From Cyprinodon diabolis (lineage: Eukaryota > Chordata > Actinopteri > Cyprinodontiformes > Cyprinodontidae): a stretch of 64,000 bases of DNA. A program made the position numbers and the translations under genes. Positions 1-12,646 of the stretch are shown here, one piece after another. The notes beneath the pieces are model-generated. The model saw nothing but the letters and a program-made list of their open reading frames with translations. It was not told the DNA's origin and ran no database searches. How positions within the stretch are numbered: the stretch's first letter is position 1; the number at the start of each line of letters is the position of its first letter. The DNA is taken from positions 31,192,837-31,256,836 of the forward strand of contig CM060069.1 in NCBI GenBank assembly GCA_030533445.1. Reading direction: 5' to 3'.

Positions 1-482
1 ACTTGCTTAGCTGAGATAAGTGGTCTTTAGAGCTACTATGCAGCCATATTATCTCTAATTGCGTCAATACCCTAAATGTGGATGTCCAGAGACCCAGGTT
101 TAATTCTGACTTAATGTAGTGCCAGAAAACTATCCTGTAAAATTTTAAATGTTGCCCTCTACTCAAAGTGAAGCAACTCTTTGTATGTAAGAGGTTTTTA
201 AGCTTTAGGAAGATGTCAGAATCAAAGGTCAAGTTTAGGCTTCCCTCAAAACACCAGCTCATCAGTTTGTGTTTATCAATACGAGCTTTTCTGTTATAAG
301 CGCTGCGCACCCCTACCCCCACAACCAACACCTTGCTGCAGTCCTTAAAATGTAAACTCAACGAGTCATGAAGTCCATATTAACAGCCAAACACATAGCA
401 ATGAGGAAATAATAAAAGGCTCTTTCATTAGATAGATGACAACTCTGGCAACATCAGATGTTTTTCTCCGTGGAATGTTTCC
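1..482. other. AT-rich intergenic DNA, no gene seen
   Basis: I see no exon, RNA gene or transposon end here. The short open frames are antisense or out-of-frame noise. The boundary with the LINE remnant on the right is not sharp; readable reverse-transcriptase protein starts between about 640 and 700. Confidence 0.5.
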
Positions 483-2410
483 ATGATTCCGTCAATACTG
501 AGAAAAAGGTTAAACAAAATAAAAGAAAAAACAGCACACATGAAAAACAGGTATATCAACACCAGCTGCCAGAAGGCTGGAGTGCTAAGCTTCCCAAGGT
601 GTGTGGAACACTCAGCAGTCATATGGGAGCAGATCCAGAGAGCAAAGGGAGAGCAAAGAGACCTGCATGTAGGCAACGCATATGGGTCTGTCCCCCACCA
701 ACTCATCGACTACGCTGTGGACTTTTTTTACATCCCTGTCCTCATTCGCACCCTGGTGGCCAGGTACTTTGCAGACTTCCAGATGTGCTGCACTCACCAG
801 GACTCCACAACAGGCTGGTAATGGCAGGAGGTTGGCATTGTCATGGGATGTTCCATCTCCCCGAATCTGTTCGTAGCAGTCATCCTCATAGGGCAGAAGC
901 AGATGGCAGGAGGGATGAAGCTACCAACAGGCCGAAGGATTCCACTTGTGCAAGGCTACATGGACAATATTACTACCATCATCCAGACAGCGGCTGGGCA
1001 AGGATGAGGCAGTGAAGCTATCCCTTTGCTGGCAAACAAACCCGTCCATAGCTTGCAAATGGCTTGGCCAGGATCAACAAGGGCCAGCTCTCGGGGAAGT
1101 ATAAGGTATGGAGCTATCAGTTCATACTCTACCCAAGGGTGATGTGGCCTCTGAAGATGCGCGAGGTCCCCCCTTCAGTGGCAGACAATATGGAAAAGTT
1201 GGCCAACTCATTCATCAAGAAGTGTCTGGTCCTGCCAAAATGCCTGGCAGATTTAGAGCTGTTTGGAAGGAATATGCTGCAGCTACTACTGCAGTTTATA
1301 AGCCAGGAATACATGCAGGAGAATGTCTGCTTGGTACTGGAGCTGAGGAAATCCACTGACCAACTGGTGAGAGCAGCAGGCTCCCATGTACGAACATGGA
1401 GGAAGTGGAAAGCCCAGGAGGAGGTCGACTTGTCAGTCAGCAGGCTGAAACATCGCAAAGTGGTGGGCAGAGTCCAGGAGGGTCGTGCAGGGTTGGGGAA
1501 TGGTGAGACCCCCCACTTTAGTCAAAGGCCTGGAAAGAGTAGCGGAAATGGCCAGGCCAGAACAGGATCGTCTCTATGTCAAGGCTGTGTCACAGAGCAG
1601 ACAGGGAGGCTGGTTGTCATGGGAATGCATCTCAGACAGGCCCATGTCATGGTCTGATCTTTGGAAAATCCCCCAAGCCAGGCTCAGCTTCTTGATCAGA
1701 GCCACCTATGATACCATACCCTGTCCACAAAACCTCCACCAGTGGTTCAGTAATGAAGAGAGCTGCTCACTTTGCCATAATATCAATGCAGGCCTCCAGC
1801 ACATCTTGTCTGGCTATAAGATCGCACTTTCCCAGGGATCGGTACAGGTGGAGGCATGACTGGTGTGTAAAGGCCTGCAGGCAGGAGGCTAACCTCAGAC
1901 CTCCCATACCAGTGATGCTGCCCATCCTCTTCACAAGAGCCCCAAACCTGCCCACTGCACATTACCATCAAGCCTCCTCTCACCTGGCGGTGAATGGTGG
2001 TCCATGAGGGTCGACCTGGGGATACAACTTCAGTTTCCAAGGGAGATTGTGGAGACATCACTGCGGCCAGACCTGATCTTGTGGTTAGTTCCACGCAAGA
2101 CCATCCTGGTGGAGCTTACTATCCTGTGGGAGCAGGGCATGGAGGCTGCCAATGAACGCAAGCTTACCAAATATTCAGATCTGGCAGCCGAGTGCAGAGA
2201 GGCAGGCTGAAAAGCCATCACATGCCCCATGGAGATGGGCTGCAGGGGATTTGTCGGGTCTGCCTGCTCTGCAACTTCGGATGCACTGGAGCTGGACGTC
2301 GTAAAGCAATCAGGGAGTTGGCAGAGAAGGGCGGTTTTTCATCTGTGGCAAAGAAGGAGCGATAGGGGGTAGAGCCTACACCTGGGGCATCAGCAGGGGG
2401 TTGCAGGGAG
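483..2410 (+). pseudogene. Decayed non-LTR retrotransposon (R2-like, restriction-endonuclease type), 3' part of ORF
   Basis: Remains of a LINE reverse transcriptase followed by a C-terminal nuclease, spread over several frames. From about 680 the frame reads AYGSVPHQLI and, after an in-frame TAA at 819-821, GIVMGCSISPNLF, matching the RT finger/palm region. At 957-968 the catalytic box reads YMDN where active enzymes have Y-x-D-D. The thumb and connecting region follows in other frames (KYKVWSYQFILYPRVMWPL near 1100; RTWRKWKAQEEVD near 1390; a Cys-His segment SCSLCHNINAGLQHILS near 1760-1810). At 2068-2130 PDLILW...ILVELT fits the PD-(D/E)xK core of restriction-like nucleases in R2/NeSL/Hero-type LINEs. 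Frameshifts and stops make it non-functional. The exact clade is an inference from this layout. Confidence 0.8.
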
Positions 2411-5190
2411 AGATTCCTGCCATCGCTCTGCCACCAAGAGATGTCCTGGGGATAAAGGAGCAAAACACCCATGACTGATGACCCGGTCAAACCCAGGGGT
2501 GTACAAGGCACGCTTGTTCAAGGCACTGGTGGAAGTGTGTCAGGCAGCAACACCCAGCAGGTAGAACATCATTGTGTATTTTCAGTTATCTAATTTTTAT
2601 TATGTACTCAATATATTATTTTGTGCAAAATAAACGTAAGCTCAGACTAAGTTAATAATGTTTCTTCTCCTACATTAAAAACATTTTTCTTTGGCAAAAA
2701 CAGAGTTCAGAATGCTCAATTCGACAGATGTCTTCCCTTTTTAAAAGTTCTAAAAGTTTTAACTATTGTGTTATTCAAAGATCCTACACAGTCATATCTA
2801 ACTTAAAAAAAGAGTTTTAAGGACATTCATTCTATTCATATCTATTGGGCTGAGATGGCTCTATTTGGCGATAGGTATGCTTAAAATGGGTGAACCTATT
2901 TCAAAGGTACATTCAAACAAAATCATTTGCAACACTAATAAATTTGAGGTTAATATGTTGTTATTTTTCTTTTGACTGAATGTGTCCTGCTAGATTCCCA
3001 ACCATAGACCAAAATTAAAACTGTACAGGGAGCTATAGATTATGGTGGCAGTTAGGAGGTTTTGCAAACTTATCATTGAATTTCATTTGTGTGTTTGTTT
3101 CACTTCAGGCTAGTTTGGTATTGGTATACTATTTACCTTAATAAATTAACTAATTACTTAAATCCTATCATGCACGCATTTCCATTTTTGGTCATCTCAA
3201 ACATTTAAGGGTGACAATATATACATTCAACGTATATTTTCAGAAAATAAATCTTCCGGAATTAAACTTTTATTGCTAAAAAAACTACTCGCGTTGGCCA
3301 ATTTTATGGTATTTGTCATAGGTACAGTCATAGATATTGGAAGAAACTAGGTCTTTGTGACGGGCTGAAAGTAACTAAGGCAGACAGATCCAATTTAAAA
3401 TGTGTTTTTCTGTTATGATTTGATATAACACTGGTAAACCTTTTCTAAGGCTGGGAGTCTTTTTTTGTGTTCGAATGAGTCACTGGTCAAGTGGCTTGCC
3501 TAGCATGAAAATAAATAATCATCAGGGGAATAAATCCTCTGGCTCTGAACTTAAAATAAAAATTGGTGTAACATGCAGCCAATATCTTTTGGGGAAAATA
3601 CTCAAAAGTACATAAAAAGTAAGAGGACACTTTGGCTCTTTAGAAGTAATATTAAAGAAATAGAAAAGAAGAAATATGACTGAAATAAGAAGACACAGAG
3701 CATGTATGTGTTCTGGTAGGCAAATCAGAACAAAAGTAAGATTAGTATCTCTAAATGGAATTAGATATTACCCTACCCAATCAAACTACAACCATCAGGT
3801 CTTTTCTTTTCATTGTCAAAGACAGACGTTAGGTGGTAACCAAAGAAGTGTATTTATACTGACTTAGGATCTCTGCTGGGGCTTGTGTCAGAAGGCACCC
3901 AGAGGCTGAGGTTATAGGTAAGGAGAAAAAGGAGCTTTCCGGAATGAAGAATAGGACACTGATACAGGAAAGTTCCGGTGTCCTCAGCCTCAAGGGGCAT
4001 CCAGGCTTCATTTCCCAGGCTGAGTTGAGTTTGTGTCAGCAGAGAAGAGGAGCAGATACTGAAAGTCTGAACTAGCAGGTATTTTCCATTGCTTACAGTG
4101 TACAACATAACAGACAGCAGAGTTATTTGTAAGATTAGAGATGGAATGCTGGGTATACATAACATTGTAGAGTCCAGATCTGATTCTTAACTGGGAATGT
4201 GTTCAAGAATTACAGACAAGTTTTTAAGTAATCTGACACAACAACACGGTTTTATTTTATGAAAGCCAAGTTTTATAAAAAAAAAAACTTTGTTATCTGA
4301 GGGGTTTTAACTATAGGCTGAATCCTTTTATATGTTAATCAGACAATCTAGCAAGAATTTGTCAAAGAATTGTGACACTCACACAGAAAAATCTATAATT
4401 AACATTAAATAATCAAAATGATTCCTCATTTTATGATAGATTACAGTTCCTAGTTGGAATATTAAACACAATTATTGTCACTTATAATACTTTTTTTTAG
4501 TTTCTTTCTTTCGATGAAAAATACTCCTAAACAGATGGAACAACTTTGAGCCCTGTCAATAGTCTGAAAGCTTTGACTGACTGAATTTTGTGAGATAGGA
4601 ATTTTGGGTTTTCATTAGCTATATGCCAAAATAATCCGTATTAAGACAATAAAAGATCTGAAATATTTCAGTTAGTGTGCAAATAATCTAAAATATATGA
4701 ATGTCCAAGTTTTATCATTACATTATGGGAAATAATTAACTTTAACACAATATGCTAATATTTTGAGAAGGACCTGTATATAAATATATTTCCATAAAAG
4801 TAAATTCTGATTCAGGGAGGCTGGGTTTACATCTATTTCATTAATAGAGCCACTGCTTCAACAAACCTTTCTAATGTTAGTATTTCTTTTCATAGACAGT
4901 ACTCTTCACCAAAGGATTATATGTTTAGCTGCCTCCTTTTCCAGGAAAGGTTTACAGGCCTTTTATTACCATTAACTTTCTGAAGTCTACTTTTATTTCC
5001 ATGGAAAGCACTTGTATTTTATTTTTTTTTTCTGTTAAGCTGTGTCTCTTCTGAAAACAGGAAGTGACAGAGCAGCTGCCTGTGACCTTGTGAACATTTA
5101 CAGCAAAAAGTTGTCGTAGATTAGTACCACCACTCAATCTTCAGATGGGTGCTCATAAAGTTTGTTTTAATGGGTCAAGTAATATTCTAT
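2411..5190. other. AT-rich intergenic stretch, no gene recognised
   Basis: No exon with splice sites and no recognisable domain was found. The open frames near 3,676-4,165 have no family resemblance and overlap each other on both strands, as expected by chance. The LINE 3' tail may run on to about 2,570. Confidence 0.5.
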
Positions 5191-5194
5191 GTAA

Positions 5195-5335
5195 CTGATT
5201 CGGGTGGAGGCTACACAGTGGGACCGCTGGTAACACGCTTGCTTTCCAGTAAAAAGGTTTGGAGTTTGTATTCTGGCTTCCGGTTCCTCCACATGGTGTT
5301 TGCATGTTCTTCCCATGTACTTCAGAAACATGTTT
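5195..5335 (+). repeat. SINE-like fragment
   Basis: The segment resembles the common fish short repeat in which a tRNA-like head (choice of gene followed by gttcgaatcc-type box B) leads into a body reading GGAGTTTGCATGTTCTCCCC. Here the body survives as gtttgcatgttcttcccatg at about 5297-5316, and the head (gtggaggctacacagtggga) is worn. Family assignment rests on recall of the consensus, so it is tentative. Confidence 0.5.
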
Positions 5336-5345
5336 TACAAAACCA

Positions 5346-7335
5346 ATGAGGATTTTACAGGATTACCTTAGGATAATTTAAGACATGACTTGGTTTAAAA
5401 AAATAAAAACGTTATCATTTGAGTTAACTATTGGGATCTATTCACCCATGCTTACTAAATCCTGGTGCCTTATCAGTTCAATCAATGGTCTCACTGATCA
5501 GAAACCTAAGAGTTTTGTCAGTTAATCTGTTTTATTATCTGTGTCTTTTGATATCCTTTCAGCTTATATTAAACCATTAACACATCATTTTATTTAGTCA
5601 AGTACCTGATTTATTTTAACATTACTATGGGGGCCTACAGCAATGCTAACTATAATTTTCAATGTTTTCCCTGTGTCTTTGATACTGCTATAGCTCTGCA
5701 TTTAACAGAAAGGCCTTTAATAGTCTATTGAATGTGCTTAGAGGATTGATAAGGAGGCCAAGGTGTTGTTTATGAAGTCAGTCCATAAAAGTAGCTCCAC
5801 ATGTGTCTTCATTTACGATGGTGTTCCCAAATTTGATATTTTTCCTGACAATTACTTGCATGAGCATTACTGCTTTTAGAATAGAGCATGGCTAGACCAT
5901 TACACAGAGATCCGTGTTGGGATTAGTATTTAATCTACTGGGATGTTTCTTAGCAAAGCAACCATTTATCACACCATCAGAGGTGTACATTTGGCATTAA
6001 AAGGATAATACGCACATCTTCAAAATCTTCCTCAGCCACAGAAAAATAAACTAAATCAAGGCAGGTTTCTACATTATACCTGCTACAAGGAGTCCTTAGA
6101 TCCAGTCTTATTAGTTCTGTATGAATATTGATAGGATGTGTAGCTTAAAACTAATAAACAATATCTGCTACTTTTTTTAATGCCAGACAGAATTCATGAA
6201 TTAGCCAGGAGTTGATCCTAAGTTACTCACTTTCAAGTTAATGCTTTAAAACACAATATAAAACACAACGCAATATAAATCTGTTATCAGTAATAACCAT
6301 TGTTACAATGTTAGCTTCCTCTGACATTTTTTAAGCGACTAATTGTTCATTTCATTAAAAAAAATTACACAAAACTTTTATTTTCAGTCAGATTGATGAC
6401 AATTTCTGCAAAGTGTATTTTTTCCTCCTTAACACAGGAGTTTCAGGGTTAATGCTTTTTCTGGTGAATCCATTTCATACAACTATTTTACATCAAGCTT
6501 CAAGTACAGGAAGATGTTTCAACTGGATTTCTATTCATACTAAGTCATAAAGTTTAACTTCTTATAGTTTAACTGCTTTTGTAGAACAAAGCCAACAAAA
6601 TGTAATTCAGTTAGCAAAGGTTAAACATAGGCTTCCGAAAACTGACCATTCAAATTTAGCAATTCTTTTTTTTTATTTATCTGGATTTACTGCCTTACTT
6701 CTGCTGGGTTACACCTAGACTAATATCTTATGTGCACAAACACATTGATTTTCATGTTAGTGTTAACTTTAATTCTCTCTGAAATCCCATTCATGGATTA
6801 ACTGGTCTTTACCATGCTAGACATCCTTATTTTGCAGCAGCAAAAGTATCAGTTTTTATGTGAAATATGTTTTTACCTGCAAGGATAAGCAGGTATAGAC
6901 AATTGATGAGTTGATGAAGCATCTTTTCCCTGTAGTTCCTTCAGAACTTGTTCAATTTGGTTTATCTGCGTATATAATTCCAATTCACAAAATCTAAAGA
7001 GACTTTACAGAGACAACACAATTAAATCATGCAAAGGGTTTCCTAGGAAAACCAGCTGATTGGATCAAGTCATTGACTTGCTTGCAACAGTATCTTCTCG
7101 CGTTTTGTCCTCGACTGTACAGCAGTCCCTCAACAACTAGCAAGCATACCACGACAGGTAAGAGGAAAACTCCCTCATAACGAGAAGAACCCTCAAGCAG
7201 AACCGGGCTGTGTGTGAGCTGCCTACTGCCGAAAAAACAGAGGGTTCAAGGAGCTAGAAGCATACATACAAAGCGAACATAGTAGCACTGATCCATAAAT
7301 ACCTTCTATATAAGAAAAGGTGAACTATGTCTTAC
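5346..7335. other. Intergenic stretch without recognisable genes
   Basis: AT-rich sequence with short homopolymers. No coding exon, RNA gene or clear transposon end was identified. Confidence 0.5.
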
Positions 7336-7632
7336 ACAGGGCATCTATGTCACCGATGCCCTGTCTAAGAAGGGTCAGAGTCGCCTACACCTCCAGAAGA
7401 GGCTGAGGTCCTTTGGAGTGAGCAGGCCCCTACTTAAAACCTTCTATGACTCTACGCTGTTGTCTGTTGGGCCCCTGGCAGCACAGAGCTGGAGAAAGAG
7501 ATGTGGAAGCACTCTATATACTGTATCCTATGCACCTTTTTCTTCCTTAGGCACATTCTTCTTCTTTGGCTATTTAAGCTGATGTAACATGCACATTTTT
7601 CCACTGAGAGATCAATAAAGTCAATCAATAAA
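7336..7632 (+). repeat. LINE 3' stub (CR1/L2/Rex1-like RT C-terminus and tail)
   Basis: One frame from about 7359 reads SKKGQSRLHLQKRLRSFGVS and then RPLLKTFYDS. This is the conserved piece after the RT domain of fish CR1/L2/Rex1-type LINEs. It runs into a short 3' end with a reiterated tail (tcaataaagtcaatcaataaa, 7611-7631). The copy is a 5'-truncated dead stub, as is usual for these elements. It lies far beyond the hook3 stop and in the opposite orientation. Confidence 0.7.
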
Positions 7633-10600
7633 TGTCTAGGAAAAGAGCTAATTAGATTCTAATTAGTTCTGAACCAGTTTTTATTTCAAAGGGATGAAAA
7701 AGAGCACACGCAGTTAAGGGTCAAACCAAGAAATACTGCAGAATGGGAGAACAGACATAGAATGAAGAACTATAGAAATAGCTTAGGGTAACCTGAGCAA
7801 CCCGAGCAGCTTTATCAAAAAGGGCCTAGTGTTAATAGTAGATAGGGTTTCTGCTCCCATAAACACTGCAAAAACATAAGACTTTTTAATGTCAAAAAAA
7901 ATAGGGAGACAAAAATATGTTTTATACAAGCTTTATTTACAATGTGGTTTTTACTTTTCATCCTGTTGGAAGCACGTTTTCAAAAGCAGGGTCTTCGGAC
8001 AAAATGTGAGATGAAATCCATCCAAGTGGATGTTTTTTTATTCTGTCAATCGCAAATATTTAAACCCCATGACACTATCACAGATGTTATGTACAAATTG
8101 TCTTTCTATACAAGCAATGTAAAACATTGGCAATGTATTAGCTTTAGGATTTATGGAAAATAAGACAAGGCCCCTTGTTGCTCATGTCAAGTTTAAAACT
8201 CTAGGACACTACATTTATTCTATCAGTGTCTACAAAATACAGACATGACCGTTTTAATTTGATTTCTGCTTATTGCATTAAATATTTGTCAAACACTGAA
8301 GTGATATTACAGTGGAAGTTTCAGAAGCACACCATTTTTTTTTTTTTCCTTCTTTATTGTCAAAAATAGTTGAAAGGGCAACAAGTCGGTCCTGCCTGTA
8401 ATCAGGTACAGGAAATATGCTCAGAATTACAGTGAGGGGCTCAATGGGATGAACGGAGGAATAATTATTTATAATACAGGTTTACCTTAATTCCAGTTGG
8501 AAATTTGTTAGGTCAACCACAATGTGGATGGGTTTATTATATACAAACCAACCTCTGAGGATGGACGGAGAGCAGAGGTCTGTGTACTTTAAGTACAAAT
8601 TATTCAAACAGGAATATGGTTAATGTCCCATTATACACAAAAATAAGATTTGTATAGAAAAAAAGAAAACCTGAAGACTCAAAGAAAGAAACATCTGCAT
8701 CCTTAAATGTCATTTCAACACTTGGTTTTGAAAGATACTTTTATTTGATGACCATTTTGCCCTGCTACCAGCATATCAGAATAATCCCACATGTATCTTT
8801 AATAAACTTAAAGGTCAATCATAAGCTTGCTGCAAAACATGCTGATGAGGAAAGTAAAATGTCTGTCTTTTTTTTTTGTTAAAGAGAAAAGCATTATATA
8901 ACTGCAAACTTATTTGCACAGTGTTTTAAAAAAGGAAAACTTTTTCCTCTAAACACTGTTTGCACAAAAACTTTCACTCTAGACTTTTCAGTCAAATGCT
9001 TTAAAACTGAAACTCTTCTCCTTCTGTTGCATAAGTTACTTAACAGTATTTTGATCTTACTTACATCCATTGTAACAGTATAAATGGCTATATTATAATA
9101 CTAACAAATGTTAACACTGCTGTACAAGCAAAAAAGAATAAATAGGCCTTTAGGATAAAATGGTATGGATTACACTAAGAATACACAACAGAAGAAATAT
9201 GAATAAAACAGGAAAAAGTGAGAAAAGCTCTCATAAGCCAACCTTAGAGTTAAGTTAATGTCTAAATAAAATTATTCCCAAACTGAGATTTTGTTCCTAA
9301 AATATTCAATAAATCTCATAAACCATTTAATTTAAATTTAAACGAAAGGCACTCAATTGGAGGATTTAACCATCTCTCTCTTTTAGGATTTAATACTACA
9401 TATTTTCAGATCCTGGAAATACTTTTTAGCAACATATTTAAAATTAACCCAATAAAATAAAAACTAAAGAAACCAAAGAAAAAAAAAATAATCACAGAAC
9501 TGGCAGCAGCACCAAATATCTCTTTAAAGGAATTTGCCTACAGCGTATCAAATAACACGCCATATTTTGATACTGAAATGCATATAGTTTGTAATTATAC
9601 CTAAAAAACACCATGAAAGAAGGACCCCTTTCGATGGTTTTGAGTTTCCATAAAGGAAGTCATTAAAAAAGAAACTTTTTCTCCCTTTTTAAACCATTTC
9701 ACTGATTAGAAAGGCAAACGATAATTACTTTCATCTGTAAAGGGCTACATTGAAAAGATAATTAAATAAGCTTACATTTTCCTAACATAGAAGGCTTAAT
9801 GAGAGCTTTTAACTCAAATAAAAGCAAATCTGGAATAAGACTATTGATATAATACACAGTCTACGATCTGCAGCTCATAAAAACAAGGCAACAGAGTAAA
9901 GCCCCATAAACTTTTGTTTTGTTCAACACTTGGTGCAGTCAATACTTGAAAATAAAAAATAAAAATAAAAAACTTTAAGAATCAGTCCAACAGAGGTTGG
10001 ACATCTTATGTAACACTTTAAAGGGGAGACAAATTAGTCCTAAAAATGACATTATTCCTCCCAGTCCTGTAAACTCAAACAGATCAGGAGGAATTTGTCG
10101 CTGAGGTATCTTGACACAGCCAGCCAATTCTTCCTAAATAATACAAGGAGGGCTTGGTAAACGGTTTGATCCAAAGGAAATAATGCTGCAGTCTGATTGC
10201 TTTAGGGTTGTTTGTAACACACTGCGTCGTAACAGACTTGTTACACGTAAAAGCGCGAGTGGGCGTGTTCATTGGGTGTGACATTGGGGTTAGGGGAGGG
10301 AATGGAGGAATGGTGGAGACATTGATGTTAGAACATCAGCAACAAAGGTAACAAAAAAACAAGGAGTTATTTGAAAAAAAGCTGGATTTTTTTTTTCTGA
10401 TCCAAAACCGTTCGTCAGATTTCCCTGCAGGTTATGACGCGTAACAATGAAGGGAAGTTGTTAGTGCTCATGCTGCTGCAGCTGATAGATGGACCGCATA
10501 TTTTGCAGGCTTTAAATAAGGTAAGAGCTCATGCAAACAGTATGCAGGCAGGTTCATGCATCAGGTGCCGCTCGGCCTAGCCAGGCCCACAGTCAGAGCA

Positions 10601-11126
10601 GGCCAAAGAGGGACTAGGCCAGGCCACACAAGGCTAGGAGCAGCTCACTGGTGTACCAGTCATGCAGTGATATTGCTGTGGGAGGAGGAGAAAGAGACGT
10701 TATAGACAGATGGCAGAGCTGGTTAGCACAAAGAGCAATGTGTCAGACAGAAGAAAATTAAAAGATCTTTTTATGATGTACGTGGGTTAAAAAGTGAAAA
10801 AAGGTTTCATAAGCAGACTGATGAAAATAAATAGCTGTGTCTAACTAATGTTGACGGGACGTCTACATTTCTGACATGGAAAAATAGGTCAGCCTCTGTG
10901 ATATTCTGAATACTACAGGTTTCATCTACAGTCACATGGTTCAAACTTAAATGGCTGAAGGTTAATGCTTTCTCATTTCAACGGGAAGGCCTGCAAAATG
11001 ATCAATTACACCAACACAGACACAAAAACTATGGCACACAAACACTGTCCTACACAACCCAGAACATGCTGGTAAAGCTCAAGAATCAAACCGGAATCAT
11101 AACACACATTAACATTTACCAATCTA
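7633..11126. other. AT-rich region downstream of hook3; may include its 3' UTR
   Basis: No coding exon is visible. Several AATAAA signals on the minus strand (for example plus-strand tttatt near 7,932 and 8,353) could end a long hook3 3' UTR, but nothing in the sequence fixes the cleavage site. A GC-richer patch with a short inverted repeat (10,560-10,640) stands out and is reported separately. Confidence 0.4.
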
Positions 11127-11924
11127 CAGTGCAGGTCAGAGGTTTAAACTCATCATTGGAATGATGAGAGACTGGGAATTGCATACATCATCACAGGCTG
11201 CCATATTGCAAATGCAAAAGACTGCTGAGCTGCAATATTAAGTAGGGTATTATTTCCCAAGTGTCAGACATATCAGCTATATATCTGAAGAGTTGGATGG
11301 AGTCTCACTGCCATAACAAACGGGTTGTATATTTATAGCAGCTGAAATGCTAAAAGCAACCAGAGTGCTGCTGGCGTTTTATAAAGGGGAAGAAAAATAG
11401 TGTCATATGCAGGTTAATTGGAACATTGTAATTTTAGGTCAAAAGTATCGTAATTAAATCAAGTACAGTGCATCCTCAAAGATGTCTCCTCTCCTACACT
11501 GTTAAAAATTGAAATTTTTGGTTTGTTTTTTAAAAAATGATAAAAAAAATCTATGGTGGAAGCAGTGTCATGCTAAGGGGTTGCTTGGTTCCCAGTGGTT
11601 CTTGTCCTATAAAAATAAGAGATCCTAAACATTTTCAAATCGAAAACAACTGGGATTTCTAATGGGACAGTGGTCAAAAACACAGAGCGGGGTTATAACA
11701 TGGACAACTGCATTGAAGCAAACACTAGTTGAAGTCAATATTTGAAACACTTATGTATAATTTTGACCCGATAAGAAAAGAATGTAATGCAAAATAACTC
11801 AAAACTGTGCTCTTTTGTTTAAAAAATCCCATTCTTTGCTGCTTTATCATTCCACCTTATTTGATTGTACTAAGTCTAAAATGAATTACATTCATTTAGA
11901 TGATAATACCTCTGACCAGCACTG
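11127..11924 (+). mobile_element. Decayed Tc1-like transposon
   Basis: Ends are inverted copies: cagtgcaggtcagaggttt at 11127-11145 and its imperfect complement cctctgaccagcactg at 11909-11924, with TA at 11125-11126 on the left side. Inside, atggtggaagcagtgtcatg (from about 11552) corresponds to the Tc1 transposase stretch around GGSVM-(L/W)-G. Later fragments also look transposase-derived, but no frame stays open. It is an old non-autonomous relic in the hook3 3' flank or 3' UTR. Confidence 0.6.
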
Positions 11925-12646
11925 CATTTAGTTAAGGATTGCACATTCCGAAGCCACTTCAAAACCAGTTGAAGTTTTCTCTTTCTTGGAAAAAAAAAAA
12001 ATCCCAATTATTGCTCAACTTTCCCAACTACTAATCTACTCAGCAACCTCATTCAGACACTTAAATGAAAAAAATTATTACATATGAAACACGACCAATT
12101 AAGAATGTAGATCGCCTAAAATTAAAACAACCTTGCTGCAAATTCCTGAAAGCTACGTCTTTAGATTTGTAACATTATGCAGGACAGTCATTCTCTTGTC
12201 AATTGCGAATGTCACAGGTAGAGAAGTGCATAAATACTGCATGAAAGGTAGAACTGTTCCTTTTATCAAAAATGACAGTAACTTGGCAAAAAGATGCAAG
12301 TCTTCTAAACATTTAGGTCTGGATTAGCTAAATGGTAAAGTCCTATTAGTCATTATAAAAAAAAAAGTATGCTGGGATTTGAATACGGTAGAAGTCTTGC
12401 ATCACTGGATGGGAGACCAGGTTAAAATAAGGTTTGGCAGGAAGAAAAAAAATATGGTGCAAGATTTGGGCGTCCATGCCCTGAATCTTTACCTCATGGA
12501 TCTGATTGAGAAGAAAAAACAGAAAATCAAAAGGCAGAATCCATTAGTAATAAATAAAAAATGTTGTGCCTCGAAAAAGGGCTTTCCAGTTAGAGATAAG
12601 CTCAGAGGATTTCAGAGGCAGCTATTTTTTTGTGCCCTGGGGCCAT
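11925..12646 (-). other. hook3: Probable proximal 3' UTR of hook3
   Basis: This sequence directly follows the hook3 stop codon on the minus strand, with no splice donor needed. Extent is inferred only from position. A patch at 12,407-12,420 (ggatgggagacc) resembles the 3' half of 5S rRNA, but nothing else of a 5S gene is present. Confidence 0.45.

Noticed and set aside
3676..4165. Overlapping open frames of 60-103 codons on both strands
   Set aside because: No family resemblance, no splice support, and strong overlap between strands. Consistent with chance.
12395..12450. 5S rRNA-like motif (ggatgggagacc)
   Set aside because: Only about a dozen bases match the 5S 3' half; the internal control boxes and the rest of the gene are absent. 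At most a 5S-derived SINE scrap.
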